Part shown: in pieces, positions 51,573 to 60,065 of the stretch
Numbering within the stretch: the stretch's first letter is position 1
Layout of the letters: every line of letters starts with the position of its first letter
Assembly (NCBI GenBank): GCA_009363175.1
Contig: CP045205.1
Coordinates: forward strand, 3,658,001 to 3,722,000
DNA: 64,000 nucleotides
Origin: Citrobacter telavivensis
GTDB taxonomy: Bacteria > Pseudomonadota > Gammaproteobacteria > Enterobacterales > Enterobacteriaceae
Direction of reading: 5' to 3'
Notes under the pieces: generated by a model
What the model was told of the DNA's origin: nothing
The model's input: the letters and a program-made list of their open reading frames with translations, nothing else
Database searches by the model: none
Translations under genes and position numbers: made by a program

Positions 51573-52325
51573 TCAGCGATTCAACATCTCTGGGTCCTGT
51601 TTTAACCGCTGTAAAAATGGGCCATAGCCCTGTTCACTGATCCAGTAGTTAATACTCTTTTCAACGCCCTTTGACGTCAGCGTCGCACCGGAAATACCAT
51701 CAACGGTATATTCATCATTCTTCCCTGATTTCTCCTGAACTATTTTCAGCACCGGCGTTCCATTGTCATCTGCCACTTTTTTCCCCGGCCATTGTTGACG
51801 CCAGTTTTCATCTTTCACTCTGGCCCCCAGAAATGGCGTCTCTCGCTGCTGGTAATAATACAGATTGTTCACCGTACGACCGTCCAGTCCCAGAGAGAGA
51901 AACGCGTGCATCATCGATTTCGCGCCTTTGCCTGAAACAGGAATGATAACCTGCTGAATCTTATTATACTTATCTTTTACCAGGTAAACGTCTGCCAGCG
52001 TACAGCGCTGGCGAATCTGTGCGGGATCATGGTCCGGAGCGAGTTTTTTACATCCTTGTGCGGCCGTTTTATCCGTCACCCACTCGCCAGAATCCAGATT
52101 CACCGAGCGCTCGATAATCGAACGCTGATACAGGTTCTCTCTCGATTTTTTATCCTGAGAATCCGCTTTAAGTAAGCCCGCAGCCTGTAAAACAGCGGCA
52201 TTTTTTTCTTCTGCCGTCGGTTCCGTCATTTCCCCCTGAAACAACATAAACCAGGCGACCGCAATCAGAAAAATAAGAACACAAAGCACCATCATTGATG
52301 CAACAATAATTTTACCCTTGCGCAT
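51573..52325 (-). CDS. Stand-alone NqrC-like FMN-binding protein
   Basis: A 250-residue protein with one N-terminal membrane helix (about 7-30) and a periplasmic FMN-binding domain like that of NqrC, subunit C of the Na+-translocating NADH:quinone reductase. The flavinylation motif is DGISGATLTS, with Thr215 as expected covalent FMN site for ApbE. Other NqrC landmarks are IIPVSGKGAKSMMHAF, RETPFLGARV and YGPFLQRL. No other nqr gene is nearby. It is separated from fetM by the Fur-box region and from scsD by a terminator, so appears monocistronic. It could feed electrons to a periplasmic or membrane partner. Confidence 0.87.
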   Translation of the reverse strand: MRKGKIIVASMMVLCVLIFLIAVAWFMLFQGEMTEPTAEEKNAAVLQAAGLLKADSQDKKSRENLYQRSIIERSVNLDSGEWVTDKTAAQGCKKLAPDHDPAQIRQRCTLADVYLVKDKYNKIQQVIIPVSGKGAKSMMHAFLSLGLDGRTVNNLYYYQQRETPFLGARVKDENWRQQWPGKKVADDNGTPVLKIVQEKSGKNDEYTVDGISGATLTSKGVEKSINYWISEQGYGPFLQRLKQDPEMLNR

Positions 52326-52487
52326 TTCTTTATAATCCCTGTAAGCATTAACATCGTAATATCGTCACATGATATGCCATCACTCCTGGTAATTTGCAAT
52401 AATAAAAACCGAGAGAATATATAATCAACACGGCTTAACTTTCGTCTTAAATATTTGAATAGCGTATTATTACGGCTATTTTATGGC

Positions 52488-52516
52488 ATAAAAGCGCCGG
52501 GTTTCCCCGGCGCTTT
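52488..52516 (-). terminator. Terminator of the scs operon
   Basis: AAAGCGCCGGG / CCCGGCGCTTT with a short loop; minus strand ends in TTTTATG. Confidence 0.8.
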
Positions 52517-52518
52517 AT

Positions 52519-53025
52519 TCAACTGACTTTCGCCCACCATAGCCGCAGGACCATCCCCCAGTAGCTGGTCCAGCCACTGGTGGTTGAAACGACCTGCCCT
52601 TTCGACACCACGACCAGCGTGGGGGTAACGCTGATATCCCAACGGCGGGAAAGTGCCCCGTCGGCGTCGTTAATCACGGGAAAGGAAATCCCTTTACGCG
52701 CCAGCCAGCGCGTGAGCGTCTGTTCATCTCCCGAGCGCAGCGCGATGGTCAGCACGTTCTTCCCTTGTGCCTGCAAGCGGGCAACGTCCGGTGTGGTATA
52801 GCGGCAGACGCCACACCATGTGGCCCAGAAATAGATGAGCAACGGTTCTTCCTCGCTCAATGCCGCCAGCGTCACCCGTTCTCCATCCAACGTGTTGAGC
52901 GGCGTACTGTTGAAAGAAGTCGGCGCCTGCGGCGCGCGCCAGGCATCCATCAGCAGCATCCCGCCAGCCAGCAGCGTCAGAAAAATCAGACCTTCACGCA
53001 GCCAGCGCCGCAGCTTACTGACCAT
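52519..53025 (-). CDS. scsD: Membrane-anchored thioredoxin-like protein ScsD
   Basis: A 168-residue TlpA-like protein with one N-terminal membrane anchor (about 12-27) and a periplasmic thioredoxin fold. Redox motif Cys71-Gly-Val-Cys74 in FWATWCGVCRYT; cis-Pro in ISVTPTLVVVS. It belongs to the scsABCD copper-tolerance/thiol-redox locus of Salmonella. The start at 53025 overlaps the scsC stop region and gives the Salmonella length; the frame is open to 53061. Confidence 0.9.
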   Translation of the reverse strand: MVSKLRRWLREGLIFLTLLAGGMLLMDAWRAPQAPTSFNSTPLNTLDGERVTLAALSEEEPLLIYFWATWCGVCRYTTPDVARLQAQGKNVLTIALRSGDEQTLTRWLARKGISFPVINDADGALSRRWDISVTPTLVVVSKGQVVSTTSGWTSYWGMVLRLWWAKVS

Positions 53026-53638
53026 TCGCCACCGCCAGTTTTTCTTTGACGACCTCTTCAAGCACCTCCCAGGAGACGGCGCCAGGGATCAGTTCATCAC
53101 CAACGATTGTCGCCGGCGTGCCCTGGATGCCAATCAATCGTGCCAGTTGCAGATTGGTACTCAGCGTTTCATTGCTTTTTTCATCCAGCGTGACCGGGGT
53201 GGCAGCCGATTTTTCCTGCGCCTGCTTAATGCTAACGTCCGTGTGATACCCCTTCTTTTGCATCAGTTTTTCATGCAGCGCGAGGAACTGCTGCGGATAT
53301 TCACGCCAGGTGGTAAGCGCCGTGCGCGCAGACAATACCGAGCTTTCGCCTTTGAACGGCAACGGTTTGATGACTACCGCCACGTCAGGGTATTTCGCCA
53401 CGATTTTCTCCAGCAGAGGATCAAGCTGTTTGCAGTATGGACAGTTGTAATCCGTGAAGTTAACCAGCGTCAGTTTTGCCTGTTTTGCGCCAATGCGCGG
53501 ACTGGCGGGATCGTTAAACAGCGCCTCCTGAATGAGAGCTTCGATCTGTTTTTCCTGCGCTGGGGTAAACGGCGCACCTTCTTTGGCGAAGCTGAACGCG
53601 CTGAGTAGGGAAAATAACAGGATTATCAGTAACTTCAC
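53015..53638 (-). CDS. scsC: Periplasmic disulfide isomerase ScsC
   Basis: DsbA-fold oxidoreductase of 207 residues with signal peptide (MKLLIILLFSLLSAFSFA). Active site Cys66-Pro-Tyr-Cys69 in TDYNCPYCKQLD, cis-Pro loop QGTPATIVG. In Salmonella and Proteus ScsC is kept reduced by ScsB and protects thiols under copper stress. Its start overlaps the scsB stop by four bases. Confidence 0.93.
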   Translation of the reverse strand: MKLLIILLFSLLSAFSFAKEGAPFTPAQEKQIEALIQEALFNDPASPRIGAKQAKLTLVNFTDYNCPYCKQLDPLLEKIVAKYPDVAVVIKPLPFKGESSVLSARTALTTWREYPQQFLALHEKLMQKKGYHTDVSIKQAQEKSAATPVTLDEKSNETLSTNLQLARLIGIQGTPATIVGDELIPGAVSWEVLEEVVKEKLAVANGQ

Positions 53639-55515
53639 GGTGTTTCTCCTTTCGCCCCGGCCAGCATGTTTAACAGACCGTCACGAGTTAATAATGTCGG
53701 CAGCGCCTGACCTTTCGGTAAGCCGGGGCCATAAATTTGGTTATACGGTACGGCAACCTGACCGCGGGATGTCAGAAACGCGGTGATGTCATCGGATGGC
53801 AACGTCCAGTCGCCGCGCAGGGCCACAACATCCGGCTGCTGTAGCGCCGCCTGCACCGCGTCGGTGTTCAGTACGTTGTATTTATTAACCTTGCAGGTAA
53901 TGCACCAGTCGGCGGTCACGTCAATGAATACGCGCTTATTCTGCGCAAGCGCATCGGTAATCGCCTGTTCACTGAGCGGTTGCCAGTGGACGCTCTCTTT
54001 CGCCGCACTCTGGGAGGTAAAACCCAGATGAGGCAGAAGCAGCGTTGCCAGCCAGAGGGCAGAACCGAGCATCATCAGGCCGAGCAAGCGTCGCAGCCCG
54101 TTCATCCAGCGTCCCGGCTTCGGCAGACGAAGCGCCAGACCAGGACGCAGCGCGACCAGCAGCCATGGCAGGCTCATCCCGACGCCGAGGGCGAAGAAAA
54201 GCCCCCACAGCACGGGCAGCGACGCCGTCAGCGCCACCGCCACCGCCGTGCCGAGAAACGGCGCGCTGCACGGTGTTGCCAGCAGCGTGGCGAACGCGCC
54301 CTGCCAGAAATGTCCTGCCAGACCGTTGCCGCCGTAAGTCGCCAGTCGGGTGGTCATTGATGACGGCAGACGGAATTCAAACAGACCGAACAGACTGGCG
54401 CTGAAAACCAACATCACCAGCGCCATCGCACCGATAAACCACGGATTCTGGAACTGGATCCCCCATCCCAGCGCCTGATTGCTCAGTCGTAGCACGGTCA
54501 TCAGCAGCGCCAGCGCCATGAAGGAGAGCAGAATACCGCCCACCGAGGCGAGAAACTGGCGTCGTATTTGCTGACGGTTTTTCTCTTCGACGAGCAGAAT
54601 GGAGCCCAGTTTCATCCCCAATACCGGCAACACGCAGGGCATCAGATTGAGGATCAATCCGCCCACCAGCGCCATGAGGATCACCTGCCAGAGCGGTAGC
54701 CCGGCGTGCTCGGACACCGGCTCATCGCCAACGGTAAGTTGGCTCTCTTGCGCCACGCCGTTATCTGCCAGCACCAGCGTGAGCGATTTGCCACGCAGAT
54801 TCGGCGCCCCTTCTCCCCAGCTATCGTGAACCGGCACCGTCGCGCGAAGTCTGTCTCCGTCGACCCGGATAAGCGGTTTGGCGAAATCCGCATCCTCTAC
54901 GCTATCAAGGAATAGCGCTGGCGAGATCCAACCACCGCTGCGCTGCGCCTCGACGATCAGCTCACCGCTACGCGCACTGGCGCTCAGCGTTTGTGTCAGA
55001 CCTTGCGTCAGGGGTACGCGCCCCATCGCCTGCGCATAGTCATGCGCAAACCCGGCATCCTGCGAAGACGCCGTGAGTGAAAACGGATAGTCGGTCAGCA
55101 GACACACATTGCTACAGGTGGAGAGCGTCAGCACGCCAGCGATGCGGCTGGGCGCAGGTCCCCGGACGGCCAGCACAAGCGTGACCTGCTGGTGATAGCC
55201 CTGGGTGGTGATACCGGCGACGTCAAAACGGGCCGGTGTCGGCCAGAACCAGTCCACCGTCGGCATCTCTCCTTTCCAGGTGATGGCAGGCGCAACGCCG
55301 CCTTCCCCCGGCGAGCGCCAGTATGTCTTCCAGCCGTTTTCCAGTTTAACGTCGATCAACAGACGGGTTTCCCCCTGCGCTGACGTATCGGCGCGCAGTC
55401 GTACGCTGGCGTGGTCGTTCTCCGGGGAACGCAGCCAGCCGCTCTCTGCTGCCCATGACGCGGGCAGCCAGAGTAATAACAGGCAGATCAGTGCCTGCCT
55501 GAAGGCATAAATCAT
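53635..55515 (-). CDS. scsB: Membrane thiol reductase ScsB
   Basis: A 626-residue DsbD-superfamily protein. A signal peptide is followed by a large periplasmic DsbD-alpha-like region, a central eight-helix CcdA/DsbD-beta domain with the membrane cysteines (PCVLPV and PCSAPFLG), and a C-terminal thioredoxin domain with Cys538-Ile-Thr-Cys541 in DWCITCKVN. It moves reducing power from cytosolic thioredoxin to ScsC and perhaps ScsD. Confidence 0.94.
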   Translation of the reverse strand: MIYAFRQALICLLLLWLPASWAAESGWLRSPENDHASVRLRADTSAQGETRLLIDVKLENGWKTYWRSPGEGGVAPAITWKGEMPTVDWFWPTPARFDVAGITTQGYHQQVTLVLAVRGPAPSRIAGVLTLSTCSNVCLLTDYPFSLTASSQDAGFAHDYAQAMGRVPLTQGLTQTLSASARSGELIVEAQRSGGWISPALFLDSVEDADFAKPLIRVDGDRLRATVPVHDSWGEGAPNLRGKSLTLVLADNGVAQESQLTVGDEPVSEHAGLPLWQVILMALVGGLILNLMPCVLPVLGMKLGSILLVEEKNRQQIRRQFLASVGGILLSFMALALLMTVLRLSNQALGWGIQFQNPWFIGAMALVMLVFSASLFGLFEFRLPSSMTTRLATYGGNGLAGHFWQGAFATLLATPCSAPFLGTAVAVALTASLPVLWGLFFALGVGMSLPWLLVALRPGLALRLPKPGRWMNGLRRLLGLMMLGSALWLATLLLPHLGFTSQSAAKESVHWQPLSEQAITDALAQNKRVFIDVTADWCITCKVNKYNVLNTDAVQAALQQPDVVALRGDWTLPSDDITAFLTSRGQVAVPYNQIYGPGLPKGQALPTLLTRDGLLNMLAGAKGETP

Positions 55516-55563
55516 AATTTTTCTCCATGAATGATTAGCTAACGGTACGAAACAGCCGCTCTG

Positions 55564-55926
55564 TCATTCGCGGAAAACGCAGAATCGGAGATGCACCCGG
55601 AGTCCGGGAGGGGAAATAACGCGCAGTGGGAAGAACGGTAAGCGAACCGTCCTGAACGGGGTTAACAAGGCGAGGAGTAAACAGAGCGCGAGAATCGCCC
55701 CCTCAAAAACAACCGGTGGCGCAGTCAGCAGCGATTTCGCACTGAGCTCGCATGGGGTCGCGGGTGACGTTTCCTCTGCCCCGGACGTCGGCGATGTCGT
55801 CGCCGTGATGGTGGTTGTTTCCATCTGCAACGCGTGCAGGCCCGCCATGCGCTGCGCGGTACAAACTATCACCACGACACATGCCAGGCAGAGGAACCAC
55901 CATCCCATCCGTTGACGTTTCGCCAT
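55564..55926 (-). CDS. scsA: Copper-sensitivity suppressor protein ScsA
   Basis: A 120-residue membrane-associated protein with an N-terminal helix (WWFLCLACVVVIVC) and a second hydrophobic segment (VVFEGAILALCLLLALLTPF). ScsA was found in Salmonella as a suppressor of copper sensitivity; its biochemical activity is unsettled. Cys residues flank both helices (PCELSAK, FCVFRE). ATG at 55926 follows GAGG by five bases and gives 120 residues. First gene of scsABCD; divergent from cbpA, with about 180 bases between. Confidence 0.88.
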   Translation of the reverse strand: MAKRQRMGWWFLCLACVVVIVCTAQRMAGLHALQMETTTITATTSPTSGAEETSPATPCELSAKSLLTAPPVVFEGAILALCLLLALLTPFRTVRLPFFPLRVISPPGLRVHLRFCVFRE

Positions 55927-56107
55927 TACACCCTCACTCATTGACGCGAGTTATCTTAACGGCTGGCGTGTTTTACGCAACCTCCGGGCTGTAAAGTTAT
56001 GTTGTCTCGCGGGTTGGCATTCGCCCGCGACAGGATTACCCTACACTTACTGGTGACACCTTTTCAGGGCTTCCTTTAGCCTGTATTGATTAACCCGAGA
56101 GAACGCT

Positions 56108-57028
56108 ATGGAATTAAAGGATTATTACGCCATCATGGGCGTGAAGCCGACGGACGATCTCAAGACTATCAAGACCGCTTACCGCCGACTGGCCCGCAAA
56201 TATCATCCCGATGTCAGCAAAGAATCCGATGCCGAAGCCCGCTTTAAAGAGGTTGCCGAAGCCTGGGAAGTGCTGAGCGATGAACAGCGACGCGCCGAAT
56301 ACGATCGGCTCTGGCAACACCGCAATGACCCACAGTTCAATCGCCAGTTCCAGCAGGGCGAGGGCCAGAGCTACAACGCCGAAGACTTCGACGATATTTT
56401 CTCCTCTATTTTTGGTCAGCACGCGCGCCAGTCGCGCCAGCACCGTGCCAGCCGGGGACATGATATTGAAATTGAAGTTGCGGTTTTTCTTGAAGAAACG
56501 CTCGCGGAACACAGCCGAACCATCAGCTATAACCTGCCGGTCTACAATGCGTTTGGCATGATTGAACATGAAATCCCGAAAACCCTGAACGTGAAGATCC
56601 CGGCAGGCGTCGGCAATGGCCAACGCATTCGTCTGAAAGGCCAGGGTACGCCGGGTGAAAACGGCGGACCGAACGGTGATTTGTGGCTGGTTATCCACAT
56701 CGCGCCGCATCCCCTGTTTGATATCGTTAATCAGGATCTGGAAATTGTGGTGCCGCTCGCCCCGTGGGAAGCCGCGCTGGGTGCGAAAATTGCCGTCCCC
56801 ACACTGAAAGAGAGCATTCTGGTCACCATTCCCCCCGGCAGCCAGGCTGGACAACGGTTACGCATCAAAGGTAAGGGTCTGGTTAGCAAAAAACAGACCG
56901 GTGATTTGTATGTCGTGCTTAAGATTGTGATGCCGCCGAAACCGGATGAACGCGCAACGGCGCTGTGGCAACAACTGGCAGAAACACAGTCAGGATTTGA
57001 TCCGCGCAAAGATTGGGGGAGAGCATAA
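56108..57028 (+). CDS. cbpA: Curved DNA-binding protein / DnaJ-like co-chaperone CbpA
   Basis: Nucleoid-associated and DnaK-stimulating protein of 306 residues. The J domain is N-terminal (about 1-70) with His33-Pro34-Asp35. A Gly/Phe-poor linker and two C-terminal substrate-binding domains follow; no zinc domain. RpoS-dependent in stationary phase. It overlaps cbpM by one base, TAATG. Confidence 0.96.
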   Translation: MELKDYYAIMGVKPTDDLKTIKTAYRRLARKYHPDVSKESDAEARFKEVAEAWEVLSDEQRRAEYDRLWQHRNDPQFNRQFQQGEGQSYNAEDFDDIFSSIFGQHARQSRQHRASRGHDIEIEVAVFLEETLAEHSRTISYNLPVYNAFGMIEHEIPKTLNVKIPAGVGNGQRIRLKGQGTPGENGGPNGDLWLVIHIAPHPLFDIVNQDLEIVVPLAPWEAALGAKIAVPTLKESILVTIPPGSQAGQRLRIKGKGLVSKKQTGDLYVVLKIVMPPKPDERATALWQQLAETQSGFDPRKDWGRA

Positions 57029-57333
57029 TGGCTAACGTCACCATCACCTTTACGGTTACCGAGTTTTGCCTGCATACCGGCGTGACGGAGGAAGACCTGA
57101 ATGAGATAGTGGGTCTGGGCGTCATCGAACCTTATGCCGAAACGGCGGACAACTGGCAGTTTGACGATCATGCGGCCGCCGTGGTGCAGCGCGCCCTGCG
57201 ACTACGTGAAGAACTGGCGCTCGATTGGCCGGGGATCGCCGTGGCGCTAACGCTACTGGAAGAGAACACCCGTTTACGCCAGGAAAATCGCCTGCTGCGA
57301 CAACGACTCGCGCGGTTTAACCCTCATCCATAA
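57028..57333 (+). CDS. cbpM: Chaperone modulator CbpM
   Basis: MerR-like all-helical protein of 101 residues that binds the CbpA J domain and blocks its DnaK stimulation and DNA binding. N-terminal HTH-like part (EFCLHTGVTEEDLNEIVGLGVIEP) and C-terminal coiled coil rich in Arg/Leu. Starts in the TAATG overlap with cbpA, so synthesis of the pair is coupled; the frame open to 57013 is not used. Confidence 0.94.
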   Translation: MANVTITFTVTEFCLHTGVTEEDLNEIVGLGVIEPYAETADNWQFDDHAAAVVQRALRLREELALDWPGIAVALTLLEENTRLRQENRLLRQRLARFNPHP

Positions 57334-57337
57334 ATTC

Positions 57338-57357
57338 AGGGCAGCGAAAGCTGCCCT
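57338..57357. terminator. Terminator-like hairpin after cbpM, repeat copy 1
   Basis: AGGGCAGC-GAAA-GCTGCCCT, a perfect eight-pair stem with a GAAA tetraloop. Its first 19 bases recur at 57499-57517. Confidence 0.75.
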
Positions 57358-57452
57358 GGTAGTGATGACAAACCTCATCCCGATACCGGACAAGCAGAGA
57401 TCACCTAATTAAAAACAAGGAAAATCAATTCATTGGTTTTCGGCTGATCATC

Positions 57453-57488
57453 ACAAAGAAGGAAAAACCACGTTTTTTCCTTCTTTGT
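57453..57488. terminator. Long inverted repeat between cbpM and yccM
   Basis: ACAAAGAAGGAAAAA and its complement (TTTTTCCTTCTTTGT) around a short loop, a perfect 15-pair stem. Probably a bidirectional terminator or a structural remnant. Confidence 0.65.
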
Positions 57489-57498
57489 CAGCGGTCTG

Positions 57499-57517
57499 AG
57501 GGCAGCGAAAGCTGCCC
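57499..57517. repeat. Hairpin repeat copy 2
   Basis: AGGGCAGCGAAAGCTGCCC, identical to the hairpin at 57338. Confidence 0.8.
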
Positions 57518-57611
57518 ATTTATCAGGCGATGATATAAATCAACGCTGGCTCAAAGGGATAGCCGTAGGATAGTGGTATTCAAAATGCCACTTTATGGAA
57601 GTCAGAAGGCA

Positions 57612-58691
57612 ATGAGCGAAAAAAGCAGAAAGCGCTGGCAACGCCGCCCAGGAACAACGGGCGGCAAATTGCCGTGGAACGACTGGCGTAATGCCTCCAC
57701 CTGGCGCAAAGCCACACAGTGGCTGCTGCTGGCGATCAATATTTACATTGGCGTGACGTTTTACTACTGGGTACGTTATTACGAAACCGGTGGGTCCAGT
57801 GTGTACGTTCCCCGACCTGGCGGCATTGAGGGTTGGTTACCCATTGCGGGTCTGATGAACCTGCGCTACACGCTGGAGACCGGCATTTTGCCCCCTGTTC
57901 ACGCCGCCGCCATGCTCCTGCTGGTCGCGTTTATGCTGATCGGCCTGCTGCTCAAGAAATCGTTCTGCTCGTGGCTGTGCCCGGTGGGTACGCTGTCTGA
58001 ACTTATCGCCGATGCAGGTAAGACATTATTTGGTCGCAACTTTTCGCTGCCTCGCTGGCTGGATATCCCCCTGCGCGGCCTGAAATATCTGCTGCTGGCC
58101 TTTTTTCTCTACATTTCGTTGTCGATGCCGGCACAGGGTATTCCGTATTTTATGATGTCGGCCTACGGCATTATTATCGATGTGAAGATGCTCGATTTCT
58201 TTCGTAACATCGGCACGATCACGCTGCTGAGCGTCGCTTTACTGGTGGTGATAAGCCTGTTCATTCGCAACGCGTGGTGTCGTTATCTGTGTCCCTATGG
58301 CGCCCTGCTCGGGCTACTTTCCCTGCTCTCACCATTCAAAATCCGCCGCAATGCGCAAAGCTGCATCGACTGCGGGAAATGTGCCAAAAACTGCCCGTCG
58401 CGCATCCCGGTGGATAAGCTGATTCAGGTGCGAACGGTTGAATGCACCGGCTGTATGACCTGCGTGGAATCCTGCCCGGTCGCCTCAACGCTGACATTTT
58501 CCCTGCACACACCAACGGGAAAGGCAGAAACGCGCCGGGGAACGCTGTCAGGTATGGCGATGACGCTGCTGGTACTCGGCATTATGTTTGCCCTCATTGC
58601 ATTCGCGATGCTGATGGGCGTTTGGGACAGTCCGGTGCCGGAGCAGCTTTACTTCCGTCTGATACCTGAAGCAAGGATGATTGGACATTAA
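57612..58691 (+). CDS. yccM: Polyferredoxin-like membrane protein YccM
   Basis: A 359-residue NapH/NosR-type inner-membrane Fe-S protein. Membrane helices carry two cysteine pairs of the CX3CP type (SFCSWLCPVG and AWCRYLCPYG). Two 4Fe-4S ferredoxin motifs follow: CIDCGKCAKNCP and CTGCMTCVESCP. In E. coli it adjoins torS; it probably takes part in quinol-linked electron transfer, substrate unknown. The ATG at 57612 (MSEKSRKRWQRRPG) aligns with E. coli YccM; an in-frame ATG at 57585 also exists, and the ribosome binding sites do not decide. Confidence 0.9.
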   Translation: MSEKSRKRWQRRPGTTGGKLPWNDWRNASTWRKATQWLLLAINIYIGVTFYYWVRYYETGGSSVYVPRPGGIEGWLPIAGLMNLRYTLETGILPPVHAAAMLLLVAFMLIGLLLKKSFCSWLCPVGTLSELIADAGKTLFGRNFSLPRWLDIPLRGLKYLLLAFFLYISLSMPAQGIPYFMMSAYGIIIDVKMLDFFRNIGTITLLSVALLVVISLFIRNAWCRYLCPYGALLGLLSLLSPFKIRRNAQSCIDCGKCAKNCPSRIPVDKLIQVRTVECTGCMTCVESCPVASTLTFSLHTPTGKAETRRGTLSGMAMTLLVLGIMFALIAFAMLMGVWDSPVPEQLYFRLIPEARMIGH

Positions 58692-58697
58692 CAGGAG

Positions 58698-58724
58698 CCG
58701 GATGGGGCATCTGCCGCCATCCGG
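58698..58724. repeat. REP-like palindrome after yccM
   Basis: CCGGATGG (58698-58705) and CCATCCGG (58717-58724), a REP-type inverted repeat in a convergent gap. Confidence 0.6.
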
Positions 58725-58734
58725 TGGTTGACGA

Positions 58735-59850
58735 TCACTCCGGTTTCTTGTCCTCGTGGATGCCATCCTCAATAAAATCTTTATCGAGCTCTTCGGCATT
58801 CCCCTCGTGATCGCGACCAGAGAGAATGTTCCAGCAGGCGATAAACAGCGCGGCAACGAGCGGACCAATAACAAACCCATTGATGCCGTAAATCTCCATT
58901 CCGCCCACCGTGGTGATCAGAATCAGGTAGTCCGGCATTTTGGTATCTTTGCCGACCAGAATGGGGCGCAGAATATTATCCACCAATCCCACCACCACCA
59001 CGAAGAAGCCGACGATGAAAAAGCCCTGCCACAGTTGCTGCGTCGAAAAGAGATAGATAGCCGCTGGCACCCAGATAATCGCGGAACCCACGGCGGGGAT
59101 CAGCGACAGGAACGCCATCAATGCTCCCCACAGAATACTGCCATCAATACCGACAATGTAAAACGCAATCCCGCCCAGCGTCCCCTGCACGATCGCCACC
59201 ACAACGGTGCCTTTCACCGTCGCCCGTGAGACCGCGGCAAACTTTGCAAACAGGTGCTGCTTAACGAAATTCGACAACGGCAGCGAGTCGAGAATTTGCC
59301 GAACCAGATACGGCCCATCCTTGAGCAGGAAAAAGAGCAAGTAGAGCATGATGCCGAAACTGATCGCGAAACCGAAGGTGCCTTTGCCAATCAGGAAGGC
59401 GCTACCGGCCAGATATTGCCCGCCCTTTAATGCCACATCAGACAGTTTCTGCTGGATTTTGGCAGCGTTATCGAGACCGTGATCGGCAAGAAACGAACGC
59501 GCCCACTCCGGCATATGTGCAAACAAACTTGCTACCACCTCCGGGAACTGAGCGTCGTTGTGCTGCAACTTGTTGTAGACCACGTTCAGTTCAACGGCGA
59601 GCGAGGAGAGGATCAGCATTAACGGGATGAAAACAATCAGGCAGATGATACCCAGCGTCAACAGAGACGCGACCCCGTTACGCTCCCCCAATGCCGAACG
59701 CAGCTTATTTTTAACCGGGTAGAAGATAACCGTCAGAATTGCGGCCCATAAGATGGCGGAAAAGTACGGCGACAGCACATCGAAGAAAGCCCATGTCACC
59801 ATAGCGAGAAGAAAAAGGAAAAAACCTTTATTCAGTCCGTTAAAACGCAT
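58735..59850 (-). CDS. AI-2E family (PerM-like) membrane transporter
   Basis: A 371-residue inner-membrane protein of the AI-2 exporter family (PF01594), relative of YdiK/TqsA. About eight helices, with conserved AFLSLIPAVGSAIIWVPA and LVDNILRPILVGKD. The C-terminal tail is acidic (EELDKDFIEDGIHEDKKPE). Substrates vary between members: autoinducer-2 export for TqsA, Na+/Li+:H+ antiport for others; not assignable here. Converges on yccM. Confidence 0.88.
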   Translation of the reverse strand: MRFNGLNKGFFLFLLAMVTWAFFDVLSPYFSAILWAAILTVIFYPVKNKLRSALGERNGVASLLTLGIICLIVFIPLMLILSSLAVELNVVYNKLQHNDAQFPEVVASLFAHMPEWARSFLADHGLDNAAKIQQKLSDVALKGGQYLAGSAFLIGKGTFGFAISFGIMLYLLFFLLKDGPYLVRQILDSLPLSNFVKQHLFAKFAAVSRATVKGTVVVAIVQGTLGGIAFYIVGIDGSILWGALMAFLSLIPAVGSAIIWVPAAIYLFSTQQLWQGFFIVGFFVVVVGLVDNILRPILVGKDTKMPDYLILITTVGGMEIYGINGFVIGPLVAALFIACWNILSGRDHEGNAEELDKDFIEDGIHEDKKPE

Positions 59851-60035
59851 TTGAGGATCCTGTAAACAAAGAAACTCAGTGGACTATAGGACTGATTGCG
59901 GATTTTACAAAGCCGACAGGAAGAAAACCGTCTGCCGATACTTCACATTCAAAGTGTGACAGTGCTCATTGTTTCACCAAAAGGAATTGCATTTAGCGCA
60001 GAAACAGATCAATCATAATCACATACACGAACATA

Positions 60036-60051
60036 GTCCGTATATACGAAC
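60036..60051 (+). promoter_or_regulatory. Palindromic candidate operator
   Basis: GTCCGTATATACGAAC is a 14-of-16 symmetrical palindrome. Its right half plus a preceding copy form direct repeats of ACGAACA spaced 19 bases apart (60027 and 60046). It lies just before the ribosome binding site (GGAG, 60057-60060), a repressor-like position. The cognate regulator is not in the window. Confidence 0.5.
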
Positions 60052-60065
60052 AACATGGAGAAATG

